This document shows positions 1 to 8,117 of a stretch of 49,553 bases of DNA, in pieces. A program made the position numbers and the translations under genes. Below the pieces are notes generated by a model. It was given only the letters and a program-made list of their open reading frames with translations, searched no databases and was not told the DNA's origin. Every line of letters begins with the position of its first letter. Within the stretch, counting starts at the first letter, position 1. The stretch covers positions 1-49,553 of the IMG/VR virus record IMGVR_UViG_3300042314_000359; one strand, written 5' to 3'. This DNA is from a virus.

Positions 1-1920
1 TTCGCGGCGACCAACTTCTACACCGCGCAGCGCAAGACGCACGTCCAGTACCTGACGCAGCTCGACTATGAGCAGCGCGTCGAGAGCGGCATGTACCGCG
101 ACGTCGACCTGACGCCCGCCGGTCTTGAGCCTGAGCGCTCGGCAGCCGACGTGGCCAACGACAAGATCGAGGGTCGCAACGACACCAGCTACAACGAAGA
201 TGGACTGCGCACCGTGTTCGAGTGCCACGTCATCGCCGACGTCGAGGGTGACGGCAACGCGCCGTACATCATCACGATCGACAAGCCATCGAGCAAGGTG
301 CTCGCGATCTACCGCAACTGGGACGAAGAGGACGACAGCCGCGAGCCACTCGACTGGTTCGTCGAGTTCCCGTTCATCCCGTGGCGCGGCGCCTACCCGA
401 TCGGCCTGCCGCACATGATCGGCGGCCTATCCGCTGCCGCGACCGGCGCGCTGCGCGCACTGATGGACAGCGCGCACATCCAGAACGTGCCGACGATGCT
501 CAAGCTGAAGGGCGGCACACGCGGCGGCCAGTCGCTGAACATCCAGCCGACGCAGGTCGAGGAGATCGAGGGCGGCCTCAACGTGGACGACGTCCGCAAG
601 CTGGCCATGCCGATACCGTTCAACCCGCCGTCGCCGACCCTGTTCCAACTGCTCGGCTTCGTGGTCGACGCAGGCAAGGGCGTGGTCCGCACGTCGATGG
701 ACAATCTGGCCGACCAGAACCCGAACGCACCAGTCGGCACGACGCTCGCGCTGATCCAAGAGGGCATGACCGTGTTCTCGTCGATCCACGCGCGTCTGCA
801 CGGCGCTATGGCCCGCACGCTGCGCATCCTGCACCGCCTCAACGCGATGTATTTGGACGACGCCGACGTGAAGCACGAGGTCGGCGAAGTGCTGGCCACG
901 CGCGCAGACTTCGAAGGCCCGATGGACGTCGTGCCGGTGTCCGACCCCGCGATCTTCAGCGAGAGCCAACGCTTTGCGCAGGTTCAGGCGGTGTCGCAGC
1001 GCGCCGCCGCACTGCCGCAACTGTACAACCTGCGCAAGGTCGAGGAGCGTCTGCTTGAGACGCTGCGCGTACCGAACCCGAAGGAGCTGCTCGTCCCGCC
1101 GATGGAGCCGAAGCAGCAGAACGCGGTTAACGAGAACGTCGCGGCCACTATGGGCCGACCGATCGTCGCCTTCCCTGAGCAGGACCACATCGCCCACCTC
1201 AAGACGCACTTGGCGTACATGACGAACCCCGCGCTCGGCGCAAGCCAGCTCATCGCGCCAGCCTATCTGCCGGTGATACTCGGCCACATCAAGGAGCACC
1301 TTGCGTTGTGGTACGCGTCAACCGTGCTTGAGCTGGCCGAGGACACGTCGGGTATCGACATCAGCGAGGACATGAAGAACCTCAAGGATGACGAGGCACG
1401 CCGTGCGTTCGATCGCATGCTGGCCGAGGCATCGCAGACGGTGGTCACCGACGCGACCGAGGTGTTCGCATCGCTGCCGCCTGTCATCGCGCAGGCCATG
1501 CAGATGATGCAGCAACTCGCACCGCAGCCGCCGCAAGATCCGCGCGCCGCCATCGAGGGCCAGAAGCTACAGGCACAGCAGCAGCGCGATCAGGCGCAGA
1601 TGCAGCTCGACGGCCAGAAGATGCAGATGCAAATGCAGAAAGACCAGACGGCCATGCAGATCGAGGGCCAGAAGATGCAGGCCGAGGCAATGCAGAGCCA
1701 AGCCGAGATGCAGCTTCAGGCGCAGAAGCTCCAGATCGAGCAGCAGCTTGAGCAGATGAAGCAGGACCGCGAGGACGCCCGCAAGTCAGCCGAGCTCAAC
1801 GCCCGCATGACCATGAACCAGCAAGACAACCAAACGGCCATGCAGCTTGCGCAGGCCGAGATCATGTCTGGCGAACGCATCGCAGTGTCAACCGGCACTG
1901 GGATAAACCCGAACCCATAA
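1..1920 (+). CDS. Portal protein, P22-like (5' end outside window)
   Basis: The frame is open from base 1, so the true start lies upstream and only the C-terminal 639 residues are visible. The portal is the dodecameric ring at the unique capsid vertex through which DNA is packaged and ejected. The stretch NAPVGTTLALIQEG followed by VFSSIHARLH is typical of P22-type podovirus portals, as is the preceding helical region. The last 120 or so residues are extremely Gln/Met-rich (repeated GQKMQ and QKLQ units) and should form a long coiled coil, comparable to the barrel of P22-like portals. Position upstream of scaffold and capsid genes fits. Terminase should lie just upstream, outside the window. 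Confidence 0.88.
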   Translation, partial: FAATNFYTAQRKTHVQYLTQLDYEQRVESGMYRDVDLTPAGLEPERSAADVANDKIEGRNDTSYNEDGLRTVFECHVIADVEGDGNAPYIITIDKPSSKVLAIYRNWDEEDDSREPLDWFVEFPFIPWRGAYPIGLPHMIGGLSAAATGALRALMDSAHIQNVPTMLKLKGGTRGGQSLNIQPTQVEEIEGGLNVDDVRKLAMPIPFNPPSPTLFQLLGFVVDAGKGVVRTSMDNLADQNPNAPVGTTLALIQEGMTVFSSIHARLHGAMARTLRILHRLNAMYLDDADVKHEVGEVLATRADFEGPMDVVPVSDPAIFSESQRFAQVQAVSQRAAALPQLYNLRKVEERLLETLRVPNPKELLVPPMEPKQQNAVNENVAATMGRPIVAFPEQDHIAHLKTHLAYMTNPALGASQLIAPAYLPVILGHIKEHLALWYASTVLELAEDTSGIDISEDMKNLKDDEARRAFDRMLAEASQTVVTDATEVFASLPPVIAQAMQMMQQLAPQPPQDPRAAIEGQKLQAQQQRDQAQMQLDGQKMQMQMQKDQTAMQIEGQKMQAEAMQSQAEMQLQAQKLQIEQQLEQMKQDREDARKSAELNARMTMNQQDNQTAMQLAQAEIMSGERIAVSTGTGINPNP

Positions 1921-1930
1921 GGAAAACCAT

Positions 1931-2065
1931 ATGGCCGACAATGCAAAGAGCGCGACACCGAAGGGCAAAACCCCGAAGGCGAGCGACAAGACCATGCCCA
2001 TGCATAAGAAAATGGCACAAGGCATCATGCCTCATCCGGTTAAGTCACCCAAGACACCGGCATGA
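1931..2065 (+). CDS. Small basic protein, 44 aa, unknown function
   Basis: A 44-codon gene begins at ATG 1931 behind the ribosome-binding site AAGGA and stops at 2065, sharing ATGA with the next gene. The product is rich in Lys, Pro, Met and Ser (for example KGKTPKASDK) and has no recognisable domain. Its composition resembles the other small Lys-rich proteins at 6711-8005. A disordered nucleic-acid-associated or virion accessory role is possible but not shown. Confidence 0.6.
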   Translation: MADNAKSATPKGKTPKASDKTMPMHKKMAQGIMPHPVKSPKTPA

Positions 2066-2250
2066 GAATAGAGACCCTCCTCCAACGCCTTGAGACAGAA
2101 CAGGCAGCAATGGCTGTTGAGGCGCTGGAGAGGCCGTCTGGCAAGACCGAGTTTGATTATGGACGCGCCGTTGGCCTGTACGCTGGGATACAGCGGGCCA
2201 AGGAAATCCTGATCAACACGGTGGCGGAAGACGACAAACGTGAATTTTAG
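2062..2250 (+). CDS. Small hypothetical protein, 62 aa
   Basis: Starts at the ATG of an ATGA overlap with the preceding gene, which implies translational coupling. The 62-residue product is mostly helical, opening with RIETLLQRLETEQ and ending in an acidic-basic tail. Small helical proteins of this kind are common between portal and capsid genes in podoviruses, but I do not recognise a function. It is followed by a strong TTAGGAG ribosome-binding site for the next gene. Confidence 0.6.
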   Translation: MRIETLLQRLETEQAAMAVEALERPSGKTEFDYGRAVGLYAGIQRAKEILINTVAEDDKREF

Positions 2251-2258
2251 GAGCACAC

Positions 2259-2684
2259 ATGCAGATAAATGGAAACAGCGTCGAGTTTAGTTACGACGGT
2301 CTCGACGAGGCATTCCCACCCTGTGACGCAGGCGTGAAGCCATTCGGCTCGCGCGTCCTGTGCCAGATACGGACGCCCAAAACAAAGACGAAGGGTGGCA
2401 TCATCCTGACAGGCGACGTCCGCGAGACGGAGCACTACAACACGCAGGTCGCCAAGGTCATCGACATCGGCAGCCTCGCGTTCAAGAACCGCAACACAAT
2501 GGAACACTGGCCCGAAGGGTCGTGGTGCGAAGTCGGAGACTTCGTCCGCGTGCCCCGCTACGGCGGTGACCGTTGGTCGGTAAAGACCGACGATGGAGAA
2601 GAGGCCATCGTCGTAATCTTCAACGATCTTGATTTGGTGGGTAAGGTCACTGGTGACCCGCTTGCCGTCAAGGCATTCCTCTAG
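2259..2684 (+). CDS. GroES-like co-chaperonin
   Basis: The 141-residue protein reads as a Cpn10 fold. PFGSRVL near residue 29 corresponds to the GroES beta-barrel entry (PLHDRVIV in E. coli). A mobile-loop-like segment, KGGIILTGD, carries the Ile-Ile-Leu tripeptide that matches the GroEL-contacting IVL of GroES. Then come KVIDIG, a VGDFVRVPRYGG stretch matching the VGD strand, and a closing IFNDLDLVG. Known phage co-chaperonins (T4 gp31 and others) direct host GroEL to fold the capsid protein; location four genes upstream of the capsid gene suits that role. It is longer than GroES (97 aa) because of an extended N-terminus and an insert between the roof and VGD strands. Start ATG 2259 has a good TTAGGAG site. 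Confidence 0.75.
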   Translation: MQINGNSVEFSYDGLDEAFPPCDAGVKPFGSRVLCQIRTPKTKTKGGIILTGDVRETEHYNTQVAKVIDIGSLAFKNRNTMEHWPEGSWCEVGDFVRVPRYGGDRWSVKTDDGEEAIVVIFNDLDLVGKVTGDPLAVKAFL

Positions 2685-2694
2685 GAGCATGTAA

Positions 2695-3645
2695 ATGGCT
2701 GACAACCAACTGACAGAAAATGACGAAGACGATATCGTAATCATCGAAGGCGAAGAACCCGTACAGGAACCTGTACAGGAAGAAGCTGACACCGATGACA
2801 GCGATGACGATGATGACGACGATGATGGTGACGAGCGTCTTGGCGACAGCGAAGACGACAGTGACGAAGAGATCGCCCGCAAGAGCCGTAGCAACGTCAA
2901 GCGCCAGAAGCAGCGTGAGCGGCGGCTACGCGCCAAGGAGCACGCCGATCGCGAGCTTGCCGAGTTGCGTGAGCAGAACGATGCGCTGTTGCGCCGCGTC
3001 TCTGCCATCGAGGGCAACACGCTTGCCAGCAACGTAAGCGCCATCGACCAACGCATCGCGCAGGCTCAGGCCGACGTGAAGCAGGCCGAGGCCATCATCG
3101 CACGCGCAGTCGAGGCCGGTAACGGTGACGACGTGGCAACGGCGATGCGTCTGCGTGACGAAGCGCAGTACGAGGCGCAGCAACTGTGGCAGCAGAAGCA
3201 GCAAGTGGAGCAGGTCCGCCAGCAACACGCCAACCCCGGCCCTGACCCGCGCGTGGTAAATTACGCAAAGGAATGGATGAACGCGAACCCATGGTACGAC
3301 CCTAGTGGCCGTGACGAGGACAGCGCCATCACGAAGGTCATTGACAACCAGCTCGCCGCCGAGGGGTACAACCCCAAGGACGCCGACTACTGGCACGAGC
3401 TGACCCGCCGCGTGGCCGCGCGCATTGGCGACGACGAGGCGGAAACCCGCCAAAGTCCTAGCAAACGCAAGGCACCCCCGACCGGAACGACGCGTGAGCA
3501 CGCGCCCGTTTCGACTAAGAAAGAAATATACGTGACACCCGAACGGAAGCAAGCTATGATAGACGCAGGTATTTGGGATGACGTTCCGCGTCGTAACCAA
3601 ATGCTCAAGGCTTATCAGGCTTACGACAAAAGTTCGGCTCGCTGA
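2695..3645 (+). CDS. Scaffolding protein (probable)
   Basis: The 316-residue protein has a very acidic N-terminus with a run of Asp at about residues 38-45, then a long charged coiled coil (about 60-180) rich in Gln, Glu, Arg and Ala, and a shorter C-terminal part with basic clusters. This composition and its place between portal and major capsid genes are characteristic of procapsid scaffolding proteins, which nucleate shell assembly and then leave. There is no protease motif. ATG 2695 follows a clear AGGAG. The identification is by composition and position rather than a signature motif. Confidence 0.7.
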   Translation: MADNQLTENDEDDIVIIEGEEPVQEPVQEEADTDDSDDDDDDDDGDERLGDSEDDSDEEIARKSRSNVKRQKQRERRLRAKEHADRELAELREQNDALLRRVSAIEGNTLASNVSAIDQRIAQAQADVKQAEAIIARAVEAGNGDDVATAMRLRDEAQYEAQQLWQQKQQVEQVRQQHANPGPDPRVVNYAKEWMNANPWYDPSGRDEDSAITKVIDNQLAAEGYNPKDADYWHELTRRVAARIGDDEAETRQSPSKRKAPPTGTTREHAPVSTKKEIYVTPERKQAMIDAGIWDDVPRRNQMLKAYQAYDKSSAR

Positions 3646-3663
3646 AAACTGGAGTGAGACAAC

Positions 3664-4203
3664 ATGACAAATAGTACTGATGAGCGTTTGAAGAAGGAAC
3701 TCGGTGTTGGACGGCAGTCCCGCGAAATGGAAGACCGACAGGTCACCGAAAATCGCGAAGTGACTGATGACGACCGACTTGAAATGTTCCGGGCGCAGTT
3801 ATTTAATGACGCACTACCTGATCTACCGAATATACCGGGATATCACATGTGCTGGCTCACGACGACGAACCCTCGTGACCCTATCCACCGTCGCATTCAG
3901 CTCGGATACGAGCCGATAAAAGCGTCGGAGGTGCCGGGCATGGAGTTCGCCTCAATCAAGACAGGCGAATGGTCTGGAATGATTGGTGTCAACGAGATGA
4001 TCGCGTTTAAGCTGCCCGAAGCCTTGTATCAAAGGTTTATGCAGGAAGCTCACCACGATGCTCCGTTACGTGAGGAGAACAAGCTGGCTGAAACCGCAGA
4101 GATCATGCGGCAACAGGCAGAAGGTTCAGGCAGCACGTTGTTCGAAGGTGACGGTTTGATGGAAATGCGTGAGCATAACCCGCGCATTGGTCTTTTCGAC
4201 TGA
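3664..4203 (+). CDS. Virion-associated protein of the head operon, unknown
   Basis: A 179-residue acidic protein starting at ATG 3664 after GGAGTGAG. The N-terminus is charged and helical. The core contains GYHMCWLTTTNPRDP and an RRIQLGYEPI segment, and the C-terminus is a Glu/Gln-rich helix. Proteins with this middle motif are often encoded between scaffold and capsid genes in environmental podoviruses, so a minor head or assembly role is likely. I cannot name the family. Confidence 0.6.
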   Translation: MTNSTDERLKKELGVGRQSREMEDRQVTENREVTDDDRLEMFRAQLFNDALPDLPNIPGYHMCWLTTTNPRDPIHRRIQLGYEPIKASEVPGMEFASIKTGEWSGMIGVNEMIAFKLPEALYQRFMQEAHHDAPLREENKLAETAEIMRQQAEGSGSTLFEGDGLMEMREHNPRIGLFD

Positions 4204-4239
4204 TGACGGTTTCATCCATTTAACAAGAGGATTAAGGCT

Positions 4240-4815
4240 ATGTCTTCGGTATCACAACCGTTCGGCCTACGTCCTGTCTATTCACCAAGCGGCACGGTTC
4301 GTCCTACCGCCTTCACGATCCAGACAGGCTACGCCGTTAACATACTACAGAACCAACCCGTCCGCATCGCGCCAGCAACATCTGGTGGCGAAACGGAAGG
4401 CACACTCGTGGCTGCCGCTGTCGGTGCCGCTTTCATCGGCACCTTCCAAGGCGTTGAGTTCACGGACAGTGACGGTCGCCGTCGCGTGTCCAACAAGTGG
4501 ACTGCATCGCTCGCAGCGACTGACATCGTTGCTTACGCTACGCTCGACCCAACCATCGTCTATGAAATCCAGAGCGACGCTGCTCTGAACGTAGCCGACA
4601 TTGGTAAGCAGTATGACACCACCACCATCGGTACTGGCTCGACTGTAGTCGGCATCAGCCAGATGATGTTGGGCGTTTCAACTGCTGCTGCGAACGCTCA
4701 AATGCGCCTCATCGGGATCACTCCCGGTCCCGACAACAACTGGGGTGACACGTATGTCATCGCTCAGGTCCAAATCAGCGAACATCAAAACGTCGCCGAT
4801 AAGGCCGCGTACTAA
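4240..4815 (+). CDS. Probable head decoration or structural protein
   Basis: A 191-residue, beta-rich, Ala/Thr/Val-rich protein directly upstream of the major capsid gene and separated from it by only 14 bases with a strong AGGAGGG site. It opens with QPFGLRPVYSPSG and has alternating hydrophobic strands typical of small capsid-binding beta barrels. Position and composition suggest a decoration or cement protein present in high copy. No decisive motif is present. A 139-residue out-of-frame reading across the same bases is treated as a shadow. Confidence 0.6.
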   Translation: MSSVSQPFGLRPVYSPSGTVRPTAFTIQTGYAVNILQNQPVRIAPATSGGETEGTLVAAAVGAAFIGTFQGVEFTDSDGRRRVSNKWTASLAATDIVAYATLDPTIVYEIQSDAALNVADIGKQYDTTTIGTGSTVVGISQMMLGVSTAAANAQMRLIGITPGPDNNWGDTYVIAQVQISEHQNVADKAAY

Positions 4816-4829
4816 GGAGGGCTTGAACA

Positions 4830-5744
4830 ATGGCTACCCCAATGAGAAGTACAGACTTCCGCTCGATCGTTGAACCGATCCTAAACGAAGAGTTCAACGG
4901 AATTTACGATCAACGCGCTGATGAGTGGGCGCAGGTCTTCAAAGAGTTTAAGGGCATTCCCCGTAACTACCACGAAGAGCCTGTCCTGTTCGGCTTTGGT
5001 GCCGCGCCAGAATTGCCAGACGGCATGCCTGTCACGTATCAATCCGGCGGCGTGCTGTTCATCCAGCGCTACGTGTACCGCGTCTACGGCCTTGCCTTTG
5101 CATTGACAAAGGTTCTGGTGGAAGATGGCGATCACATCCGTATCGGTCAGACCTATGCTCGTCACCTTGCACAGTCGCTGATCGAAACCAAGGAAACCCT
5201 TGGTGCCAACATCCTGAACCGTGCCTTCAACAGCGCGTATGCAGGCGGCGACGGCGTATCGTTGGTCAACACGTCTCACCCGATCGCAACTGGTACGTTC
5301 TCGAACCAGCTTACGACCGCAGCCAACTTGTCGCAGACCTCGCTTGAGCAGATCCTCATCCAGATCCGCAACGCAGTAGACAACAACGGCAAGCGCATCC
5401 GCTTGACACCTAAGAAGATCGTTTCCGGTCCTTCAAACGTGTTCCAAGCTGAAGTATTGCTGAAGTCCGCACTGCGTGCAGGCACCGCGAACAACGACGT
5501 GAACCCTGTGAATTCTATGGGTTTATTGGCGGAAGGACAAGCCAACCTGTCGCGTATCACCTCGACCACTGCATGGTGGGTACAGACTGATGCGCCAGAA
5601 GGTTTGAAGCTCGCTATGCGTCGTGGTCTTGAGAAGAGCATGGAAGGTGACTTCGAAACCGACAGCATGCGCTACAAGGCTACCGAGCGTTATGCGTTCG
5701 GTTGGACCGATCCACGCGGCGTATACGGTACGGCTGGCATCTAA
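4830..5744 (+). CDS. Major capsid protein, HK97-like fold (inferred)
   Basis: The 304-residue protein forms the shell. It begins with an N-terminal arm (MRSTDFRSIVEPILNEEF), followed by YDQRADEW and a beta-strand/E-loop region. A long helix around ARHLAQSLIETKETLGANIL is followed by TSHP and later a strand pair ending in YAFGWTDPRG. This order and size match capsid proteins of the Mu-like/HK97 superfamily in marine phages. The ribosome-binding site AGGAGGG is the best in the region, and a UUCG-loop hairpin follows the stop; both fit very high expression. No cleaved delta domain is apparent, so the separate gene at 2695 probably provides scaffolding. Confidence 0.85.
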   Translation: MATPMRSTDFRSIVEPILNEEFNGIYDQRADEWAQVFKEFKGIPRNYHEEPVLFGFGAAPELPDGMPVTYQSGGVLFIQRYVYRVYGLAFALTKVLVEDGDHIRIGQTYARHLAQSLIETKETLGANILNRAFNSAYAGGDGVSLVNTSHPIATGTFSNQLTTAANLSQTSLEQILIQIRNAVDNNGKRIRLTPKKIVSGPSNVFQAEVLLKSALRAGTANNDVNPVNSMGLLAEGQANLSRITSTTAWWVQTDAPEGLKLAMRRGLEKSMEGDFETDSMRYKATERYAFGWTDPRGVYGTAGI

Positions 5745-5751
5745 TTGGGTT

Positions 5752-5769
5752 GGGGGACTTCGGTCCCCC
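5752..5769 (+). terminator. UUCG-tetraloop hairpin after capsid gene
   Basis: GGGGGAC, loop TTCG, GTCCCCC forms a perfect 7-bp stem eight bases past the capsid stop. No U-tract follows (CTCCCTTCTC), so it may be a partial terminator or an mRNA 3'-end stabiliser allowing read-through into the next gene at 5794. Confidence 0.65.
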
Positions 5770-5793
5770 TCCCTTCTCTAAAGGAGAAACTAA

Positions 5794-6237
5794 ATGTCAC
5801 AAACTACTTGGAGCGGCCCACTTGCCTCCGGCGACATTAACGCCGGTAAAGCAGGCGGCCCAAACATCGGTCTCGCGGTTCTTTCGCAGACCGTGTTGAT
5901 CAACTTCGACGCCACACTCGTGCAAAACGGCACAGTCTACTTGCCTTTCGGTTCGCAGATTGTGAACATCATCGTTGACGTGCTCACGCAGTACGACAGT
6001 GCCACCTCGGCAACTGTCTCTGTCGGTACGGCATCGGGTGCGACCACCTACGCAAGCGGCGTCAATGCCAAAACTGGTGTCCGCGTTCTGCCTACGTTCA
6101 CTGCGGCACAGCTTGCTGCAATGGACAACATCGGAACAAACGGAACTGTCGTTGCGACAGTGACGTCCGTTGGCCAGCCTACGGTTGGACAAGTCCGCGT
6201 CACGTACCAGTACGTGCAAACAACGGCTAATGACTAA
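5794..6237 (+). CDS. Probable virion surface/structural protein
   Basis: A 147-residue Thr/Val/Ala/Gly-rich beta protein starting at ATG 5794 behind AAAGGAGAAA. It contains the segments NFDATLVQNGTVYLPFGSQ and VSVGTASGATTYASG, which suggest a small beta sandwich. It sits between two UUCG hairpins (5752-5769 and 6261-6282), so it may be made from its own stabilised transcript segment at high copy, as expected for a head decoration or tail-surface protein. No named family is recognised. Confidence 0.6.
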   Translation: MSQTTWSGPLASGDINAGKAGGPNIGLAVLSQTVLINFDATLVQNGTVYLPFGSQIVNIIVDVLTQYDSATSATVSVGTASGATTYASGVNAKTGVRVLPTFTAAQLAAMDNIGTNGTVVATVTSVGQPTVGQVRVTYQYVQTTAND

Positions 6238-6260
6238 GCGTTAGTCTTATGTTATAAGAG

Positions 6261-6282
6261 GGGGTCGCCTTCGGGTGGCCCC
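6261..6282 (+). terminator. Terminator-like hairpin with UUCG loop
   Basis: GGGGTCGCC, loop TTCG, GGTGGCCCC gives a 9-bp stem with two G-T wobbles, followed by the AT-rich TGATTATTG. It lies 23 bases after the stop of the preceding gene and just before the ribosome-binding site of the next. Confidence 0.7.
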
Positions 6283-6303
6283 TGATTATTGAGGAATACA
6301 CAG

Positions 6304-6711
6304 ATGGCAGATGCAGTAGCAACACAAACCCTGTTCGATGGCGAGCGTATGGCCATTATGAAATTTACGAACATCTCCGACGGCACCGGCGAGACCAAGG
6401 TGACCAAGGTTGATGTTTCGACGCTCAACCCTAGCTCTTTCAGCAAGGCTTGCGACGGCGTTACTATCGTTAAGATGCACGTCTTTACGCACGGCCTAAT
6501 TGTTGACATGTTCTGGGACGCCACCACGGACGTGCTTATCACGTCAATCCCGCAGAACACCATGTACTCGATGGACCTGACGGAGTTCGGCGGTCTGTGG
6601 AACAACGCAGGCGCAGGTAAGAATGGCGACATCCAATTCTCTACTCACGACGCCAGCGCCGGTGACAGGTACACTATCATCCTTGAGATGGTTAAGTCCT
6701 ACGCAGATTGA
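6304..6711 (+). CDS. Hypothetical virion protein, 135 aa
   Basis: ATG 6304 is chosen because GAGG at 6291-6294 is its ribosome-binding site; an in-frame TTG at 6289 would place that site inside the gene. The 135-residue product is beta-rich, with MKFTNISDGTGETKVTKVDVS near the start and a Trp/Gly-rich centre (FGGLWNNAGAGKNGD). This arrangement is seen in small structural proteins next to capsid genes of environmental phages. A role in the particle is inferred from position only. It overlaps the next gene by one base. Confidence 0.6.
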   Translation: MADAVATQTLFDGERMAIMKFTNISDGTGETKVTKVDVSTLNPSSFSKACDGVTIVKMHVFTHGLIVDMFWDATTDVLITSIPQNTMYSMDLTEFGGLWNNAGAGKNGDIQFSTHDASAGDRYTIILEMVKSYAD

Positions 6712-7331
6712 TGATGGACAACGCCTTCGACCTCCGACAGTTTAAGGCCAAGAGCCACATCGACGACGCGCTGGGCGTGAACAAGCGCGGGCAGCAGCCC
6801 ATGCAGCAACCAATGCAGCAAGGACAACCGCCCCGCGCCAACGCGAACTTAACACCGAACGGCATGCAGGTCGGCGCTCAGATGCCCATGCGCAACGGCC
6901 AGTTCGACATTGGCGCTCAGATGCGCGTCGACCCCAAAGGCGTCGCGCTCCAGCAGCTTCAGGCGCAGTACAGCAATCCAAAGTTCTCTGCGGGCGTGGG
7001 CTACAATCCGCAGCAACGCGGCGTCAACGCCAACTTGCGCATGCCCTTTGCCAAGGGCGGTCTCGCTATGGCCGAGGGCGGCGGCGCATGGACCCGCAAG
7101 GAGGGGCAGAACCCCGAAGGCGGCCTCAATGCCAAGGGCCGCGCATCGCTGCGCGCTCAGGGCAAGGACATCAAGCCTCCTGTCAGCGCGAAGCAGGCAA
7201 AGAAATCACCAAAGGCAGCCGCGCGTCGCAAGTCATTCTGCGCACGCATGTCTGGCATGCCGGGGCCGATGAAGGACGACAAGGGTCGCCCGACACGCAA
7301 GGCACTTTCACTCCGTAAATGGGATTGCTGA
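6711..7331 (+). CDS. Basic Gln/Gly-rich protein with conserved C-terminal DUF6321-like motif
   Basis: The 206-residue protein starts at ATG 6711 (6714 is an alternative), sharing one base with the previous stop. Residues 20-100 are low-complexity Gln/Met/Asn/Gly. The C-terminal half carries AWTRKEGQNPEGGLN, then ASLRAQGKDIKPP, then KKSPKAAARRKSFCARMSGM and a final SLRKWDC. That series strongly resembles a widespread phage family of unknown function (I believe DUF6321). Known members are small basic proteins in structural or DNA-metabolism neighbourhoods. The module also includes FAKGG and AEGG, short motifs repeated in several other proteins of this phage. Confidence 0.65.
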   Translation: MMDNAFDLRQFKAKSHIDDALGVNKRGQQPMQQPMQQGQPPRANANLTPNGMQVGAQMPMRNGQFDIGAQMRVDPKGVALQQLQAQYSNPKFSAGVGYNPQQRGVNANLRMPFAKGGLAMAEGGGAWTRKEGQNPEGGLNAKGRASLRAQGKDIKPPVSAKQAKKSPKAAARRKSFCARMSGMPGPMKDDKGRPTRKALSLRKWDC

Positions 7332-7332
7332 T

Positions 7333-7509
7333 ATGAGCGACTTTGCAGTAAAACCTGTCTGGGACAAGAAGCGCCCGAAGGATCTCGGCAAGCCGAAAGA
7401 CTTGTCGGTCAAGCGCAAGAAAGCTGCCAAGGCTCGCGCCAAGGCGGCTGGACGACCCTACCCCAATTTAATTGATAACATGGCTGCGGCCCGCAAGAAA
7501 GGTAAGTGA
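7333..7509 (+). CDS. Very basic 58-aa protein
   Basis: Begins at ATG 7333, one base after the previous stop region, and ends at 7509 one base before the next ATG. The product is Lys/Arg/Ala-rich (SVKRKKAAKARAKAAGR) with a short hydrophobic patch PYPNLIDNM. This histone-tail-like composition suggests nucleic-acid contact, possibly with packaged DNA. No family is recognised. Confidence 0.6.
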   Translation: MSDFAVKPVWDKKRPKDLGKPKDLSVKRKKAAKARAKAAGRPYPNLIDNMAAARKKGK

Positions 7510-7510
7510 C

Positions 7511-8005
7511 ATGGACGGATTTAAGAATAGCACTCGGATGAAGTACATGACCGGCGGCCCAGTAAAGATGTTCGAGGGCGGCACGTACAACGAACGCGGC
7601 AAGCGCGCAACGATGGCCGAGATTGCGGCGGAAGATCGTCGCATGTCTGGCCGCAAGGCACCCGTCGAAGGCATCTCAACACGCCCGACCGACGCCTCTG
7701 GCCGCCGCGCAACTGACGCAGATCTTGGCGTAGGTCGCCCCGCAGTTAAGAAGCCAATGCCAAAGGCTCCTGCCAGTGGCATAGGCGGCGGTGCTTTGGC
7801 TGGCGCTGCTGCTGGCGCTTTGGCTGGTGCCGCAGCCCGCGCGGCTGCTAAGGCTGGCGCTCGTGGAATGGGCGCTATGTCCGACCGCGAAGCGCAGATG
7901 ATGAAAGCTGCGGCAGCAAAGAAAGGCGTTCCAGCACACAGCAGCAAGCCTATGATCCGCCGCAGCAAGGGCGGTCTGACCGCAATGCCAAAGGGTAAGT
8001 GCTAA
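7511..8005 (+). CDS. Gly/Ala-rich basic protein, 164 aa
   Basis: ATG 7511 is preferred over an upstream in-frame start at 7472 because it abuts the stop of the 58-aa gene. The product has an N-terminal MTGGPVKMFEGG segment, a charged linker, then an Ala/Gly-rich helix-like stretch (GGGALAGAAAGALAG, about residues 92-110), and ends RRSKGGLTAMPKGKC. The hydrophobic Ala/Gly stretch could be a weak membrane segment or a packed helix. It is the last gene before a strong terminator at 8014-8043. Function is unknown; virion association is inferred from the KGG/EGG motifs shared with other structural proteins here. Confidence 0.6.
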   Translation: MDGFKNSTRMKYMTGGPVKMFEGGTYNERGKRATMAEIAAEDRRMSGRKAPVEGISTRPTDASGRRATDADLGVGRPAVKKPMPKAPASGIGGGALAGAAAGALAGAAARAAAKAGARGMGAMSDREAQMMKAAAAKKGVPAHSSKPMIRRSKGGLTAMPKGKC

Positions 8006-8013
8006 TATAAATG

Positions 8014-8043
8014 AACTGCTCGCCTTGCTGGCGGGCAGTTTTT
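8014..8043 (+). terminator. Rho-independent terminator
   Basis: AACTGCTCGCC, loop TTGCT, GGCGGGCAGTT is an 11-bp stem with one G-T pair, followed at once by five T. This is the clearest intrinsic terminator in the window and closes the head operon. The remaining 74 bases to the next gene hold only a weak promoter-like pair (TTGCTG and GATAAC). Confidence 0.88.
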
Positions 8044-8117
8044 GCGCTATACCACCCACGCTAGAGGTGCTTGCTGTCATCGGCTTGCTGCTGCGATAAC
8101 AATGCGAGCACATCCTT

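Noticed and set aside
381-1299. Overlapping frames on both strands of the portal gene
   Set aside because: High-GC shadow readings rich in Arg/Ala/His with no translation signals; the portal reading is clearly the coding frame.
4169-4588. 139-codon frame crossing the gap and start of the 191-aa gene
   Set aside because: Ser/Thr/Leu-rich out-of-frame reading; it would overlap two well-supported genes and has no good ribosome-binding site.
8044-8117. Promoter after the strong terminator
   Set aside because: Only TTGCTG and GATAAC with 18-base spacing; too weak to list, though a phage-specific promoter cannot be excluded.
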